The position numbers and the translations under genes are program-made. A DNA stretch of 64,000 nucleotides from Turritopsis dohrnii (Eukaryota; Cnidaria; Hydrozoa; Anthoathecata; Oceaniidae). Shown here piece after piece: positions 1-10,911 of the stretch; the stretch's first letter is position 1, and the number at the start of each line of letters is the position of its first letter. The stretch spans positions 62,001 through 126,000 of the forward strand of contig BQMF02000270.1 of the NCBI GenBank assembly GCA_027922465.2. Direction: 5' to 3'. The notes beneath the pieces are model-generated. The model was not told the DNA's origin, did not search any database, and saw only the letters and a program-made list of their open reading frames with translations.

Positions 1-43
1 AGCACGAGATGGTAAATAGTAAAAAGTGACAGCAATTCACGCA

Positions 44-84
<41 letters not shown>

Positions 85-2403
85 GATTAGTCAACAAAGG
101 ATTCAAGTCACTCCGTTTCTAAATAACAAAAGGGTTTTTATATCTTTCTGGTCATTAATCAGAGCGTTCTGTGAAGTTATGTAAAAGGCTTCCAGGATCT
201 TTCGTTTTCTGGTGTCTTTAGGAGCTCGAGTAACAATAGACCAGTTGAAAAAGTGATCCGAATGCTGGACTAGGTGCTTTGATGGTTCAGATTTTTCGTT
301 GTTTGAATTATGCTCTTTCCATCGAATTGAAGCATTTCTCTTCGTTTCCCCAATGTAAACTGCTTTACATGAACATTCGCCTTTGTATATAACCGAACTT
401 TTGTGTTCAACTTTATCTTTTAGAGGGAAAAGAGTTCTCATCTTGGTAGTTTTCCACGAATATACAACTTTGACTCTATCCTTGGTGAAGCTTTCAATGT
501 TTTTGATAACTTTTCTTACTGTCATTTCGTTCTTTGGGCAGTAGGGAATCTTGACAAACACTTTATTCTGTTGCTCTTCGAATAACCAAGTAGGGATGAT
601 CAGGTCATCTGATGAGTCAGGGCGAAGAAACGAGTTAATTTGAGCTTCAATAAAGCGAGTCGGATAGCCTGCAGCTTTGAACTTCTTACGAATCCTAATG
701 AGTTCGTTGTTGAAGGAACTTCCAATTCGGAAAGCTCTATGGAGTTCTCCTTTAATAATACTACGTTTATATTGTGTCGGAACCTTTGATGACCAGTGAA
801 AAGGTAGCTTTGTTTCTTTATTATGTATACTGAAGGAATACGTACCGTCAGTTTCTCTAGATAAGTGGGTGTCAAGGAATTTTGATGGATTTTCTTCAAT
901 AGTCAGTTTAATGTTCGGGTGATAGTTGTTTAAGGCCTCGAACAATTCATCAGGTACACCTTTCTTGCGTCTGTTATATGTGTCATCGACATAGCGCTTA
1001 TAGAACGTTGGTTTTTTAGGAACTACGATCTCTTTTTCAATTTTGTCCATGAAACACCCAGTAAAAACCACTGATAATGGTCCTCCCATGGCAACTCCGT
1101 CAGTTTGCTTATATAGGTTACCATTAGCCGAAAAGATACATTCTGTGGTGAGTTTGTAAAGGAGTTTCTTGAAAATTGAACGAGAAGCAATCGGTTTAAG
1201 TTCATTAATATCGTAGATTCGGTGACAAATATGTTCGATTGTTTCTGCTACAGGGACACTCGTGAATAATGACTCGACGTCGTAGCTAACATCTTCCTCG
1301 TCCTCTTGTAAAGGTGGAAGATTATCTAGCAATTCAGGAAACTTTTGGGTATCCTTGATAACATACTCGTTGTCAGCAAGAGGTGAAAGGTAAGATGCAA
1401 TAACTTTACTGGCTGCATAGTAGCAAGTCCCAGTCTGGTCAATGATAGGTCGTAATTTCAGTTCTGTCAAGTTAATATCACTGTGATGTTCGAACTTGTG
1501 GGTTTTAGCAGTCGCGAAGAAACGTGCTGGTTGATTAGATGATGGTCTCATTTCCTTGTATTCAGGGTGGTCCTTGAAGTGACGATATAAAAATCCTTGG
1601 AAACTCTCAAGATCCTTGATGACTGTATCTTCAGATTGGACGTATTTTCCTTGTTGAATCCCTTCGTCGATCATTCCTTGAACTTTCCGTTGGTAGTCTG
1701 TTTTATCCATTATTATCACACTTGTATCTTTGTCGCCAGATAAAATAACTGTGTCAGGATTGGTTCGAATACTCTTGCTGTTGTTGAAAGTGTTGTCTTT
1801 TGCAAACTGGATATTAGTAGCTAGTTCATTGGTGGTTTTTCTCAAATACTCGTGAAAACGTTCTTTATCCTCCTGATTAACGAATTTATCAACCTTTTCT
1901 GCTAATGATTCGAACTCTACTGCTAAATCCTTTTTAACGAACTTATTTTTGTTGATGTAACTGTGGTGAAGTCCGTACTTTAAACAACTAACGTCCAAAC
2001 CCTGATCTGATGACAAATTAACGATTGGAACTTGATAATTATTCGTACTCAACTTGCCTTGTTTCCATCTCAGCCATTTCAACTTTCTGGTTTTAGTTCT
2101 TAATTGCTCAAGGTTGGAACTATGTAGGTGATTCAACAGTTTAGCAATAATAGCTTTACCAATAACTCGACCAGTCAGGTCAAAAAGTAGCGATTCTCTC
2201 TCATCTTTTTCTCTGGAGAGAGTCTTGAGTCTCTCTCTGTGGTACGTTAAGTGTGACTTCATTAACTTTGTTTCAGTTTTCTTTTTCTGTTTGGTGTCGA
2301 GAAACTGACCTTTGATTTTCGCAAATGTTGGTGTGATGCCATGATGTAATGCTTGTTGTATGAAACCAATATTTGCTGCTGTACGTTGTAGTAGCGATGT
2401 ATT
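1..2403 (-). mobile_element. Penelope-like retroelement, copy A (minus strand)
   Basis: This copy encodes a reverse transcriptase followed by a GIY-YIG endonuclease, the defining architecture of Penelope-like elements. It runs right to left. Its 3' untranslated part holds an A-run on the plus strand at about 46-83. The first 1743 bases are the inverted counterpart of 2403-4144. The left window edge cuts it, so its true 3' boundary cannot be seen. On the 5' side it stops at the junction with copy B near 2403, so the N-terminus of its protein is probably missing. The arrangement of one longer copy joined to an inverted, 5'-truncated copy is typical of this class. Confidence 0.9.
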
Positions 2404-2424
2404 TATCTGGCGACAAAGATACAA
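103..2424 (-). CDS. Penelope-like RT / GIY-YIG endonuclease polyprotein (773 codons)
   Basis: The open frame encodes an RNA-dependent DNA polymerase with a site-specific nuclease used for target-primed integration. Seen in the protein: an N-terminal basic region, RT motif A around residues 378-388 (SYDVESLFTSVP), the GVAMGGPLS motif near 443-451, the catalytic YVDD at about 478-481, and a C-terminal GIY-YIG module (AVYIGETKR, then RWKEH, with a later Glu in KILEAFYI) preceded by a Cys-rich stretch (GECSC). No stops or frameshifts interrupt it. The first ATG lies inside the adjoining inverted copy, so the first seven or so residues are read from copy B antisense; the native start is probably lost. 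A single amino acid (Ala here, Asp in copy B at the HR-FRIG site) separates the shared parts of the two copies. Confidence 0.88.
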   Translation of the reverse strand: MYLCRQINTSLLQRTAANIGFIQQALHHGITPTFAKIKGQFLDTKQKKKTETKLMKSHLTYHRERLKTLSREKDERESLLFDLTGRVIGKAIIAKLLNHLHSSNLEQLRTKTRKLKWLRWKQGKLSTNNYQVPIVNLSSDQGLDVSCLKYGLHHSYINKNKFVKKDLAVEFESLAEKVDKFVNQEDKERFHEYLRKTTNELATNIQFAKDNTFNNSKSIRTNPDTVILSGDKDTSVIIMDKTDYQRKVQGMIDEGIQQGKYVQSEDTVIKDLESFQGFLYRHFKDHPEYKEMRPSSNQPARFFATAKTHKFEHHSDINLTELKLRPIIDQTGTCYYAASKVIASYLSPLADNEYVIKDTQKFPELLDNLPPLQEDEEDVSYDVESLFTSVPVAETIEHICHRIYDINELKPIASRSIFKKLLYKLTTECIFSANGNLYKQTDGVAMGGPLSVVFTGCFMDKIEKEIVVPKKPTFYKRYVDDTYNRRKKGVPDELFEALNNYHPNIKLTIEENPSKFLDTHLSRETDGTYSFSIHNKETKLPFHWSSKVPTQYKRSIIKGELHRAFRIGSSFNNELIRIRKKFKAAGYPTRFIEAQINSFLRPDSSDDLIIPTWLFEEQQNKVFVKIPYCPKNEMTVRKVIKNIESFTKDRVKVVYSWKTTKMRTLFPLKDKVEHKSSVIYKGECSCKAVYIGETKRNASIRWKEHNSNNEKSEPSKHLVQHSDHFFNWSIVTRAPKDTRKRKILEAFYITSQNALINDQKDIKTLLLFRNGVT

Positions 2425-4043
2425 GTGTGATAATAATGGATAAAACAGACTACCAACGGAAAGTTCAAGGAATGATCGACGAAGGGATTCAACAAGGAAA
2501 ATACGTCCAATCTGAAGATACAGTCATCAAGGATCTTGAGAGTTTCCAAGGATTTTTATATCGTCACTTCAAGGACCACCCTGAATACAAGGAAATGAGA
2601 CCATCATCTAATCAACCAGCACGTTTCTTCGCGACTGCTAAAACCCACAAGTTTGAACATCACAGTGATATTAACTTGACAGAACTGAAATTACGACCTA
2701 TCATTGACCAGACTGGGACTTGCTACTATGCAGCCAGTAAAGTTATTGCATCTTACCTTTCACCTCTTGCTGACAACGAGTATGTTATCAAGGATACCCA
2801 AAAGTTTCCTGAATTGCTAGATAATCTTCCACCTTTACAAGAGGACGAGGAAGATGTTAGCTACGACGTCGAGTCATTATTCACGAGTGTCCCTGTAGCA
2901 GAAACAATCGAACATATTTGTCACCGAATCTACGATATTAATGAACTTAAACCGATTGCTTCTCGTTCAATTTTCAAGAAACTCCTTTACAAACTCACCA
3001 CAGAATGTATCTTTTCGGCTAATGGTAACCTATATAAGCAAACTGACGGAGTTGCCATGGGAGGACCATTATCAGTGGTTTTTACTGGGTGTTTCATGGA
3101 CAAAATTGAAAAAGAGATCGTAGTTCCTAAAAAACCAACGTTCTATAAGCGCTATGTCGATGACACATATAACAGACGCAAGAAAGGTGTACCTGATGAA
3201 TTGTTCGAGGCCTTAAACAACTATCACCCGAACATTAAACTGACTATTGAAGAAAATCCATCAAAATTCCTTGACACCCACTTATCTAGAGAAACTGACG
3301 GTACGTATTCCTTCAGTATACATAATAAAGAAACAAAGCTACCTTTTCACTGGTCATCAAAGGTTCCGACACAATATAAACGTAGTATTATTAAAGGAGA
3401 ACTCCATAGAGATTTCCGAATTGGAAGTTCCTTCAACAACGAACTCATTAGGATTCGTAAGAAGTTCAAAGCTGCAGGCTATCCGACTCGCTTTATTGAA
3501 GCTCAAATTAACTCGTTTCTTCGCCCTGACTCATCAGATGACCTGATCATCCCTACTTGGTTATTCGAAGAGCAACAGAATAAAGTGTTTGTCAAGATTC
3601 CCTACTGCCCAAAGAACGAAATGACAGTAAGAAAAGTTATCAAAAACATTGAAAGCTTCACCAAGGATAGAGTCAAAGTTGTATATTCGTGGAAAACTAC
3701 CAAGATGAGAACTCTTTTCCCTCTAAAAGATAAAGTTGAACACAAAAGTTCGGTTATATACAAAGGCGAATGTTCATGTAAAGCAGTTTACATTGGGGAA
3801 ACGAAGAGAAATGCTTCAATTCGATGGAAAGAGCATAATTCAAACAACGAAAAATCTGAACCATCAAAGCACCTAGTCCAGCATTCGGATCACTTTTTCA
3901 ACTGGTCTATTGTTACTCGAGCTCCTAAAGACACCAGAAAACGAAAGATCCTGGAAGCCTTTTACATAACTTCACAGAACGCTCTGATTAATGACCAGAA
4001 AGATATAAAAACCCTTTTGTTATTTAGAAACGGAGTGACTTGA
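2403..4043 (+). pseudogene. 5'-truncated Penelope-like RT / GIY-YIG endonuclease
   Basis: An open frame from 2373 carries ten junk residues and then joins the Penelope protein at LSGDKDTSVIIMDK. It keeps RT motif A, the GG-PLS motif, YVDD and the whole GIY-YIG endonuclease, and is uninterrupted. The N-terminal 200-odd residues seen in copy A are missing because of the truncation, so it is scored as a partial copy although it is free of stops. Apart from Ala/Asp at one site the protein matches copy A across about 545 residues. Confidence 0.8.
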
Positions 4044-4144
4044 ATCCTTTGTTGACTAATCGTTTTTTTTTTGTTTTTTTTTTTTTTTTTTTTTTTTTTA
4101 TTGCGTGAATTGCTGTCACTTTTTACTATTTACCATCTCGTGCT
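2403..4144 (+). mobile_element. Penelope-like retroelement, 5'-truncated copy B (plus strand)
   Basis: This is the second arm of the inverted pair. It begins inside the RT coding region, at the point equivalent to plus-strand base 1743 of copy A, and continues through the endonuclease, the stop, a T-run at about 4064-4099 and a short tail ending in CATCTCGTGCT at 4144. The complement of that tail is exactly how the window opens. The match ends here only because the window begins there, so the true right boundary of the element may lie further on. Confidence 0.88.
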
Positions 4145-6530
4145 TTAGTCGATTTCTCCATTGGGGTTTTTCTCTGTATTTTTCTATTTTCTCGTTAATA
4201 GCTTTGTCAGTCACATCTACCTTTTTAATTTGTGTCTCTTGAGACTTTTTACTTTGATAACCAATTATTTTACTGTAGATAGTTGTATAAAAGTAGAATT
4301 TTTATCTTGATAATTTTATTCACTTGACAATGTAACTCAGTTACGAAAAGCTTCGTGCTAAATTTTATGAAATATATCTGTGTTTTTAAATTTATTTAAA
4401 CATCATTGAATTATGAATATAAAGATGCTTTCTAAATTAATTCAAACAATAACAAATAACTTGAGAGAAGTCATTTCTATTTTTTCTGAGTTTTAAAAAC
4501 CATCCTACTGTTAAACCATCCTACTGTTAAACAATAAAAGCATGCATTTTTTAACAGTCTTCACCCTTAAAATAAGATGTGTTGTGTGAAATCGTAAGAA
4601 AAGTGTTGAAATCCAAATGCAACCAATTATTGTTTATATTTCCTTTAGAAGTTTTGACGAATACAACAGTTATGCTGTTGATGTAGGTCTGTTTATTTTA
4701 TTCTGAACACGTTTTTAGTTCTTGCCTAATTAATTTTCCAACAGTATCACTCGATGTATTATTTGCATTCATTCTAGCGCATAACGTATAGTTGTATGGA
4801 GACTCCTTTGGTTTCCATATTTAAGATATATTTTTACAAGTCGACAAAAAATAGAAGGGACTCGGGGGGTTGAACCAATTATGAGGAATTTGTTTTTGCC
4901 GTTCCTAAAAATTGAGAATCATGTTGAAATTATAGATTTAGAGTGCTTTTACAGGCAATCTAGAGGTAGTATTTTTCAAAAATTTTCTTGCCGCTTGGGT
5001 ATAAAATTCCCCTTTACTGGAACAAAAAGAAATAACGAAAATAAACAATAACTTGCAAAAATTACATCATAAAATATATAATAAACACAAAAATGATTTA
5101 AAAATACGTACCACTTCTCTTCATTTGCTTGTAGCTCATTTTAAATACTGTTATATGTTTTAAACTTGTTTTCTGACTTTTTTAAGCTTTCTATTCACTT
5201 TATTATCTTCATATGATTAAAATTTTCAAATGGTGTCATTATCTTACATACAATAGTTTGATTTTACTTTATCTTTATGCAATCTTTAAATTTTTTTGTC
5301 ACGCAAACCACCCGGAGTTGAAAAGCGGTTTTTTCCAAAAAAAAAGTTTTTCAGTTGGCGTCAGGCTACTTTTAAGGGCAAATATCTCGAGAACAAACAA
5401 GGATAAGTGTTGCATTTTTGGGGTCGACCAAATTGGCAACGTGCCGTAAAACGATTGGGGCGAAAGAAGTTTGGAGAAGGGTCTATGAAGTTTTTTGCAA
5501 ATTTTTACTGGGATACTACTAATTATTTGCGCAGGCGAAGCCAAACAATAATATAAACTGATCAAACATTCACCAACATTGATATGTTTTGAAAAGCTTG
5601 ATTACGTTATGGCTTATTGTCATTGCCATAAGCCATGTATCAAGTCTAATTCCAAAACCTATTTAAGGTGGTTCTCAACCAGATTTTCCGAATTCCTAAC
5701 ATGGAAACCAACAGTCAAGTTGCTTAGAAATTTATAGGGAATGTGAACATCTATAATATAAATCTTCTGACAAAATTTGAGATCAAACCGATCATCTTTC
5801 ATTGAGTGATTAAATAAAAGCAAGCTGCCTTTAATTATTATCTTTAGTTAAAGAAGACCTGTAACATGTGAATTTTGCTTTTGTATTTGTTTTATTATTT
5901 AGAATGTCATTTTCTCGTAAAATATCAGGACCCATATTGATAAAAGAATTCTACTTGTATATAATCTGAAATGGTCATCCTGTATAAATATTTGATAAAT
6001 ACAAATAAATGATAAATAAAAGGTGGTCACAGGGTAAAGCTCATACAGTTCGAGCTGTAGTGAACGTTCATAAAGAGAATGATTACTAATATTCTGTTCA
6101 TATATTTTCTACGCCTTCACTCTCCTTCAAAATCTGTCAATATATATGTTTTTTATGGATAAGTGCATTATTTGACATGTAGCTTAGAGAATGAATTTTA
6201 CAAGATCACAATGATAATACGGCAATGAGTCTTGTAGTTTACACTTTTACTGAAGAAATTGTTTTCCAAATGAGCACATGAATCTGGTGGTAAAGCCTTA
6301 AAAATAGCCCTTACATGTCTGTTACTGTTTATATAGCTCTATGTTCTTAGCTTGATTTGAAAATAATCACCTCTATATATTCATGAAAAGTACACGTCAA
6401 TGGGCTTACATACCCAATTAAAAAAGGTAAAACTAAACTTTTCGCTTCTGCATTAAAATGAGACAACGGTGATCTTGAATAAGGATTCGTCACGTAAGAT
6501 CACACAACAATCTATTACAGTATCGTTGGC
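4145..6530. other. AT-rich stretch without a recognisable gene
   Basis: I see no convincing coding region here. Short open frames near 5213-5565 overlap on both strands and resemble no family. The segment at about 5330-5440 shares phrases with the tandem monomers at 6531-7607 (the context around ATATCTCGAGAACA and TTTTTGGGGTCG), so it may be a diverged relative of that repeat. Confidence 0.5.
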
Positions 6531-7640
6531 GTGACGTCAGTTATTTTATGATCACTGGGAAATCATTGCATTGCATCCCCAATCGAACGCGACGTTTTTT
6601 GGGAAATAATATCTCAAGAACCAATAGGAATAACTGACGTTTTTTAGGGTCTGCGATACGGATGACGGGGTGACGCAATATTTGGGCCTAAATTTTATTT
6701 GGTACTGCGGCTATGACGTCATCAAAATCTTTGAACTGCGATATCTCTGCAACGGCTGATCGTAGCGAAACGATCCCATACATTTTTTTGATCAGTTTTT
6801 CGAGTTCTACAACACGGGCAAGCTTATAATTGCCAATTCTTCATTTTATTTTTCGTGAACTGGACGCATGCTGAACATGGGTGGCGAGCGACGCCGCCTT
6901 GGCGGCTAGTCTACTTATACTAATCCGCGTGTGTGCATACCACTTTTATTTTAGAGAGTGTTGTGTTTTTTTAAAATTTACGGTCAAAATCTTCTTAATC
7001 GTGGTCATTTTTGCGTTAGACCATTGATAATTGACGATTAGTATAATAGCACGCGGCGTGACGTCAGTTATTTTTATTGCATGACGGGGGAATCATTGCA
7101 TTGCAACCCCAATCGAACGCGACGTTTTTGGGGACATATCTCGAGAACCAATAAGGATAACTGACATTTTTTGGGGTCCGCGATACGGGTGACGGGGTGA
7201 CGCAACATTTGGGCCTAAATTTTATTTGGTACTGCGGATATGACCTCATTAAAATCTTTGATGGACGATATCTCTGCAACGGTTGATCGTAGCGAAACGA
7301 TCCCATACAATTTTTTGATCAGCTTTTCGAGCTCTACAACATGGGAACACTTTCCAGTCACGATTTTGTGATTTAATTTTTCGTCACCTATTTTCGACAC
7401 ATTCATTTCGAAATTAAAGCCGTAAAAAACTTTTACGCGAGTTACTAGTCTTATTATAATAATCCGCGATTGTGCATCCCACTTTTATTTTAGAGAGTGA
7501 TATATTTAGTTTTAATTTACGGTCATCGTCCTCTTATGTGCGCGTAAAACCACGTAGATGCGAGAGACACTTTTTTCGCGATCATTCCAAAAGCACGTGG
7601 CATCATTTGACGTCAGTTTTTTTATGATCACGGGGAATCA
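6531..7640 (+). repeat. Tandem repeat of about 527-549 bp monomers (units 1, 2 and start of 3)
   Basis: The phrase GACGTCAG followed by a T-rich stretch, GGAATCATTGCATTGCA and CCAATCGAACGCGACGTTT recurs at 6531, 7058 and 7607. Within each unit the same order of blocks follows: ATATCTC-AGAACCAATA, GGGTGACGCAA, GGGCCTAAATTTTATTTGG, a GACGTCAT-like block and CGTAGCGAAACGATCCCATAC. Unit 1 spans about 6531-7057 and unit 2 about 7058-7606. Unit 3 begins at 7607 and is cut at 7640 by a LINE. Minus-strand open frames at 7064-7406 lie within the monomer and are not conserved between units, so I do not treat them as genes. The repeat's identity (satellite or dispersed repeat in tandem) is unknown. Confidence 0.85.
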
Positions 7641-7733
7641 TTTTTTTTTTTTTTTTTTTTTTAAATGTGTACAGTATATTTAACCTAAAATGAAAATTTT
7701 TCCAAGAAAAAGATTATATTGAATATTCATTCA

Positions 7734-9023
7734 TTAGTTCAAGTTATGTGCCATTTCGGCGAAGTCTATATCGGAGAGTTCAATGGGGTTTATATTCGTT
7801 CTTGTTCCCCTTATGCATAACAAGCATGAGCGTAGTAGTGAAAAGTTCAATTTTGCTCGAAGAGAGTTGACCACGATGGATTTTGCAACGTTTCGTTTCT
7901 CGGCAATTCCAGTTGCTGCGTGAGAGAAGAAACGATCGCACTCACGACTCATTCCTCCGAAGCACGTAAAGACGAGGGGTGTAAAGGAACCAGCCTCAAT
8001 TGTTTGGATTCGTTCTTTGTAGGCTCTCTTCTTCTCGTTTTCATTTTTCTTGTGTGCAGCTTGAAGGCTCTGGTTCAGGTAACTTTTAGCTAATGGGTTA
8101 AAAACCCTTATGTCGACGTATGCTAATTGTCCCCTGACCCAAAAGTCTTTTACTGCCACATCGGTTCTGGATCCTTCGCTTTTGATGGCTGACTTGTGCA
8201 CCAATTGTTCGCCCGTTAGTGGAGTGAGTGTTGGTTCGACGATAACGTGGTTGCTGACTTCTCTTGCGATTTCGGCCGTCAGGTCTCGTAGTTCATTATG
8301 TCTTGAGATGATGAAGCCACCACGGGGGCAGTTCATCGCGTGTTGGATATCGAATGGTGCACCACAAACACAAGTTGTCAGTAAACGCTTTAACGGAATG
8401 CTGTACCGGATGAAAATTGCATCCCAGAATGCTTGTTTCTCGAGATGGAAATTGTTTGATTTGATCGGTAGTGCTGTCAACCACAGTGATGCGCCATTTT
8501 CGGTGGATGCCTCGATTGACTTCTTCTTCAATGGACATTGCACTTCCTTTTTGATCTCCTCGAGCCGCTTTTGATTTTCTTTACGCTTGGCTGCTCGGAT
8601 TTTCAGTTTGATTTTGATCTGATCTTGGGGGATCTCTTCGTAGATTGTCTGGTGGCTCTTCAGTTTCCCTTTGATCGATTGGGTGATGTTGATGGAGTTC
8701 TCATACTCGGTGTCACACATCTGAGATGAAATGATGAGTCCCATTCCACCGAGACTTGGTGGAAGGGAAGGGAGTTGACGATCGACGGTGTTGAATTCGT
8801 GACCTTGGAAGAGTGTCTTTATAAATTTGTCGATAGCTTTGTCCAGAGGTATCAGTTTTTCCTTGATGTTAGGTGTTGTTCTCATGATGTAGACGTAGCG
8901 ATGTCGTAGACCATGGATGAAAGCGGCAAAGGCAAGATGTGGTTGTGTCTTTGCAACTTCTTGAAGTTGATTCAACTCCGTAGTCCAATCTACGACTTTG
9001 TTGTTGATGAAGCTCTTGGTCAT
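7734..9023 (-). CDS. LINE C-terminal Cys/His knuckle and restriction-like endonuclease
   Basis: This is the 3' part of the LINE protein, reached after the frameshift near 9015. The N-terminal third is the RT thumb/connection. Then comes CVCGAPFDIQHAMNCPRGG with a following RHNELRD, a CCHC-type knuckle, and after it a PD-(D/E)XK-like endonuclease core: a conserved EP-LTPL stretch, R-TDVAVKDFW and AYVDIRVFNP. The tail FSLLRSCLLCIRGTR is the usual end of this group. The protein is open to its stop at 7734, and the 3' UTR and poly(A) tail follow within 95 bases. Such endonucleases nick the target DNA to prime reverse transcription. Confidence 0.8.
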   Translation of the reverse strand: MTKSFINNKVVDWTTELNQLQEVAKTQPHLAFAAFIHGLRHRYVYIMRTTPNIKEKLIPLDKAIDKFIKTLFQGHEFNTVDRQLPSLPPSLGGMGLIISSQMCDTEYENSINITQSIKGKLKSHQTIYEEIPQDQIKIKLKIRAAKRKENQKRLEEIKKEVQCPLKKKSIEASTENGASLWLTALPIKSNNFHLEKQAFWDAIFIRYSIPLKRLLTTCVCGAPFDIQHAMNCPRGGFIISRHNELRDLTAEIAREVSNHVIVEPTLTPLTGEQLVHKSAIKSEGSRTDVAVKDFWVRGQLAYVDIRVFNPLAKSYLNQSLQAAHKKNENEKKRAYKERIQTIEAGSFTPLVFTCFGGMSRECDRFFSHAATGIAEKRNVAKSIVVNSLRAKLNFSLLRSCLLCIRGTRTNINPIELSDIDFAEMAHNLN

Positions 9024-10116
9024 CGCCTATCACGGTACCGAGATGTTTTCTGCCATGGGTTGTTATTTTGATGGACGAGCTGTCAAACATCTCTTTCGCA
9101 GTATCAAGGTTTTCTTCCTTGACAACTAGCCACGGTTTTGATTCTTCAACGTGATATCCGAGGAGTGGACCATGTTTAATGATTGCGTCCCACCAGACTT
9201 TAAGTGGTTTTAATCGTCCGGCGCCAGTGATATCGTCAGCGAATGCAACTTGAAGGATTTCGTTCGTTTGCAAGGTCGATAGAAGTGGTGTTAGACCGAT
9301 TGCGTACATAGACATTGTAACCGGATCACCTTGCGTGGTGCCTTCGTTTGACTTGATTTCTCCTCCCCCGTTGATGAATAGACGAGCAGATCTTGAGTAG
9401 CAATTTACAAGGTAGGTTGCCAATTCTGGACATAAGATTTTGATGTTATGAAGGGCATTTTGACGATTTAAAGAATTGAAGGCGTTTCTCGCATCAACTT
9501 GGATGAATGCTTCAGTTTCGTTTTCGTAATACGTTTCGCGCATTGCGTGAATTGCGACTTCTACTCCTGCTTGTTGACCGGCGCATAGTTGTTGGTATCC
9601 AGCTGCGTTTATTATGTCTTGTTTCACGATTTGCGATACAGCTTTCCCCATTATTCGCCTGAGCACTTCGCCTATTCCGATGGGTCTGATTCCTGGTGAT
9701 TTATCGAGTGGGATGAGGCGACAGGATAGAAGAGCTTCGGTGGAACCAGGGTCTTTTATCTCGTACGAACAAAGTTTTCGAGTCATAAGAGCGATAGAAT
9801 GACAGAGATCGTTTGCAGATGTTCCGAAGATCATGTTGTTTGTCATTCTCTTCCATGCATCGGAATCAAGGTTTGATGGGCCGTGAGATCCTTTCGTTCG
9901 AAGCGCACACTTTCGTATCAAGTCAGCGTTTATACCATCGTAGATAATCACATCGATATCGCGGATTGGACCAGCTAGGGTCATATCGTCATTCAAAGGT
10001 GAGGCTTCTGGGTGTTTCTCCATCAAATCGTTGATGACTTCAGATGTAGGTGGTAGAACTCCTTTAGATGATTTTGATAGCAGTCTTATCGCTGATTGAA
10101 CTTTCCCCTTTAACAT
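9010..10116 (-). CDS. LINE reverse transcriptase region
   Basis: The segment follows the amber codon in frame and encodes the reverse transcriptase. Visible motifs are RPIGIGEVLRRI (motif 1/2 region), the motif A block FIQVDARNAFNSLN, the motif B block EGTTQGDPVTM and the motif C box FADDI, in which Phe replaces the usual Tyr but both catalytic Asp residues remain. The RT-thumb phrase HGRKHLGTVIGD ends at about 9015. There the frame shifts by one base: the track that continues in this frame to 8869 is meaningless, while the domain goes on in the neighbouring frame as KSFINNKVVDW. Confidence 0.82.
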
Positions 10117-10119
10117 TAG

Positions 10120-10911
10120 CTATGTGAACAATTTGACCATGTCGTCAGGGTTCGATTGTTTTGTTTGTTGCAATCTTCTCTGAATGCTTTCAGCTTCTTT
10201 CACGAGAGCATCGATATTTCCTTCCTGCCAGAGTTTCATTCTTCGTTTTACGTACTCTTTGATCTCGGACGTTTTACACTTCTTAGTTGTTCTTTGAAGA
10301 ATAAGGTTAGGAAGTACCATTGCAGCTTTAATTGCCCAGTGATGCGATGATGCTTCTGTGGTCCATTCGTTCATTAATCGGGAGATCTCGTCGATGAAAT
10401 GTCTTCCAGACGTACATTTTGGGATATCGAAAAGGTTGTGTCTCCAATGGACCGATCTCTCGTACGCATTGTGGACGATGTTTTCTTTACTGATTGCGTC
10501 ATTTATATTGTTTGGGATTTCTGACGTCACTTGGTTTGGTGTTAGGATTTCGGTTGGCAATGGGTTGGCTTCTTGATTTTTTATACAACGATTTCTGTGC
10601 CTTGTCTTTCCTCCCTTATTGTGGAAATCTTTACCACATAAATCGCAGGGATAAGTTTCGGGTCGACTCTGCGTTGGTTGGGGTAACGGTAGGATTTTGT
10701 CGGCTAAGGAGGGTTCTTGGTTTCCACGGGATTCGGTCTTTTGAGGGTAAAGTTGGAAAAAAGATTTCTCCTGTGGTAAACGTTTCGTCGGTGGAAAAAC
10801 GGAATTTTCGGTAGGATTGTTGGTGTTGAGTTTAGGGTCGGTAGTTGATATGTCTTTGGTGTCGTCACCTCTACATCCAGTTGCCATTTTTGATGTCGAT
10901 CGGTAACCCAA
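10120..10911 (-). CDS. LINE N-terminal zinc-finger region (5' part of the interrupted ORF)
   Basis: This 263-codon segment is the N-terminal part of the retrotransposon protein. It contains a C2HC/C2H2-like finger (YPCDLCGKDFHN, then H and C spaced as in DNA-binding fingers) around residues 87-110 and then a helical linker with a conserved W-x-x-x-L region. R2-type elements use such fingers to recognise their DNA target. The frame ends with TAG at 10122-10120, and three bases later an ATG opens the RT segment in the same frame, so the two were almost certainly one ORF broken by a single nonsense change. The real start may be the second Met (MATGCRG). Confidence 0.75.
   Translation of the reverse strand: MGYRSTSKMATGCRGDDTKDISTTDPKLNTNNPTENSVFPPTKRLPQEKSFFQLYPQKTESRGNQEPSLADKILPLPQPTQSRPETYPCDLCGKDFHNKGGKTRHRNRCIKNQEANPLPTEILTPNQVTSEIPNNINDAISKENIVHNAYERSVHWRHNLFDIPKCTSGRHFIDEISRLMNEWTTEASSHHWAIKAAMVLPNLILQRTTKKCKTSEIKEYVKRRMKLWQEGNIDALVKEAESIQRRLQQTKQSNPDDMVKLFT

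Noticed and set aside
600..650. Hammerhead-like core CTGATGAG...GAAAC on the plus strand inside the Penelope coding region
   Set aside because: It is antisense to conserved protein sequence, and no stem II can form between the core and GAAA.
600..1205. Open frames inside the Penelope arms in other phases (also at 2941-3546)
   Set aside because: They occur in both inverted arms only because the DNA is duplicated, and they overlap the conserved RT frame.
5213..5565. Overlapping open frames on both strands
   Set aside because: They overlap a stretch resembling the tandem monomer and have no recognisable protein features.
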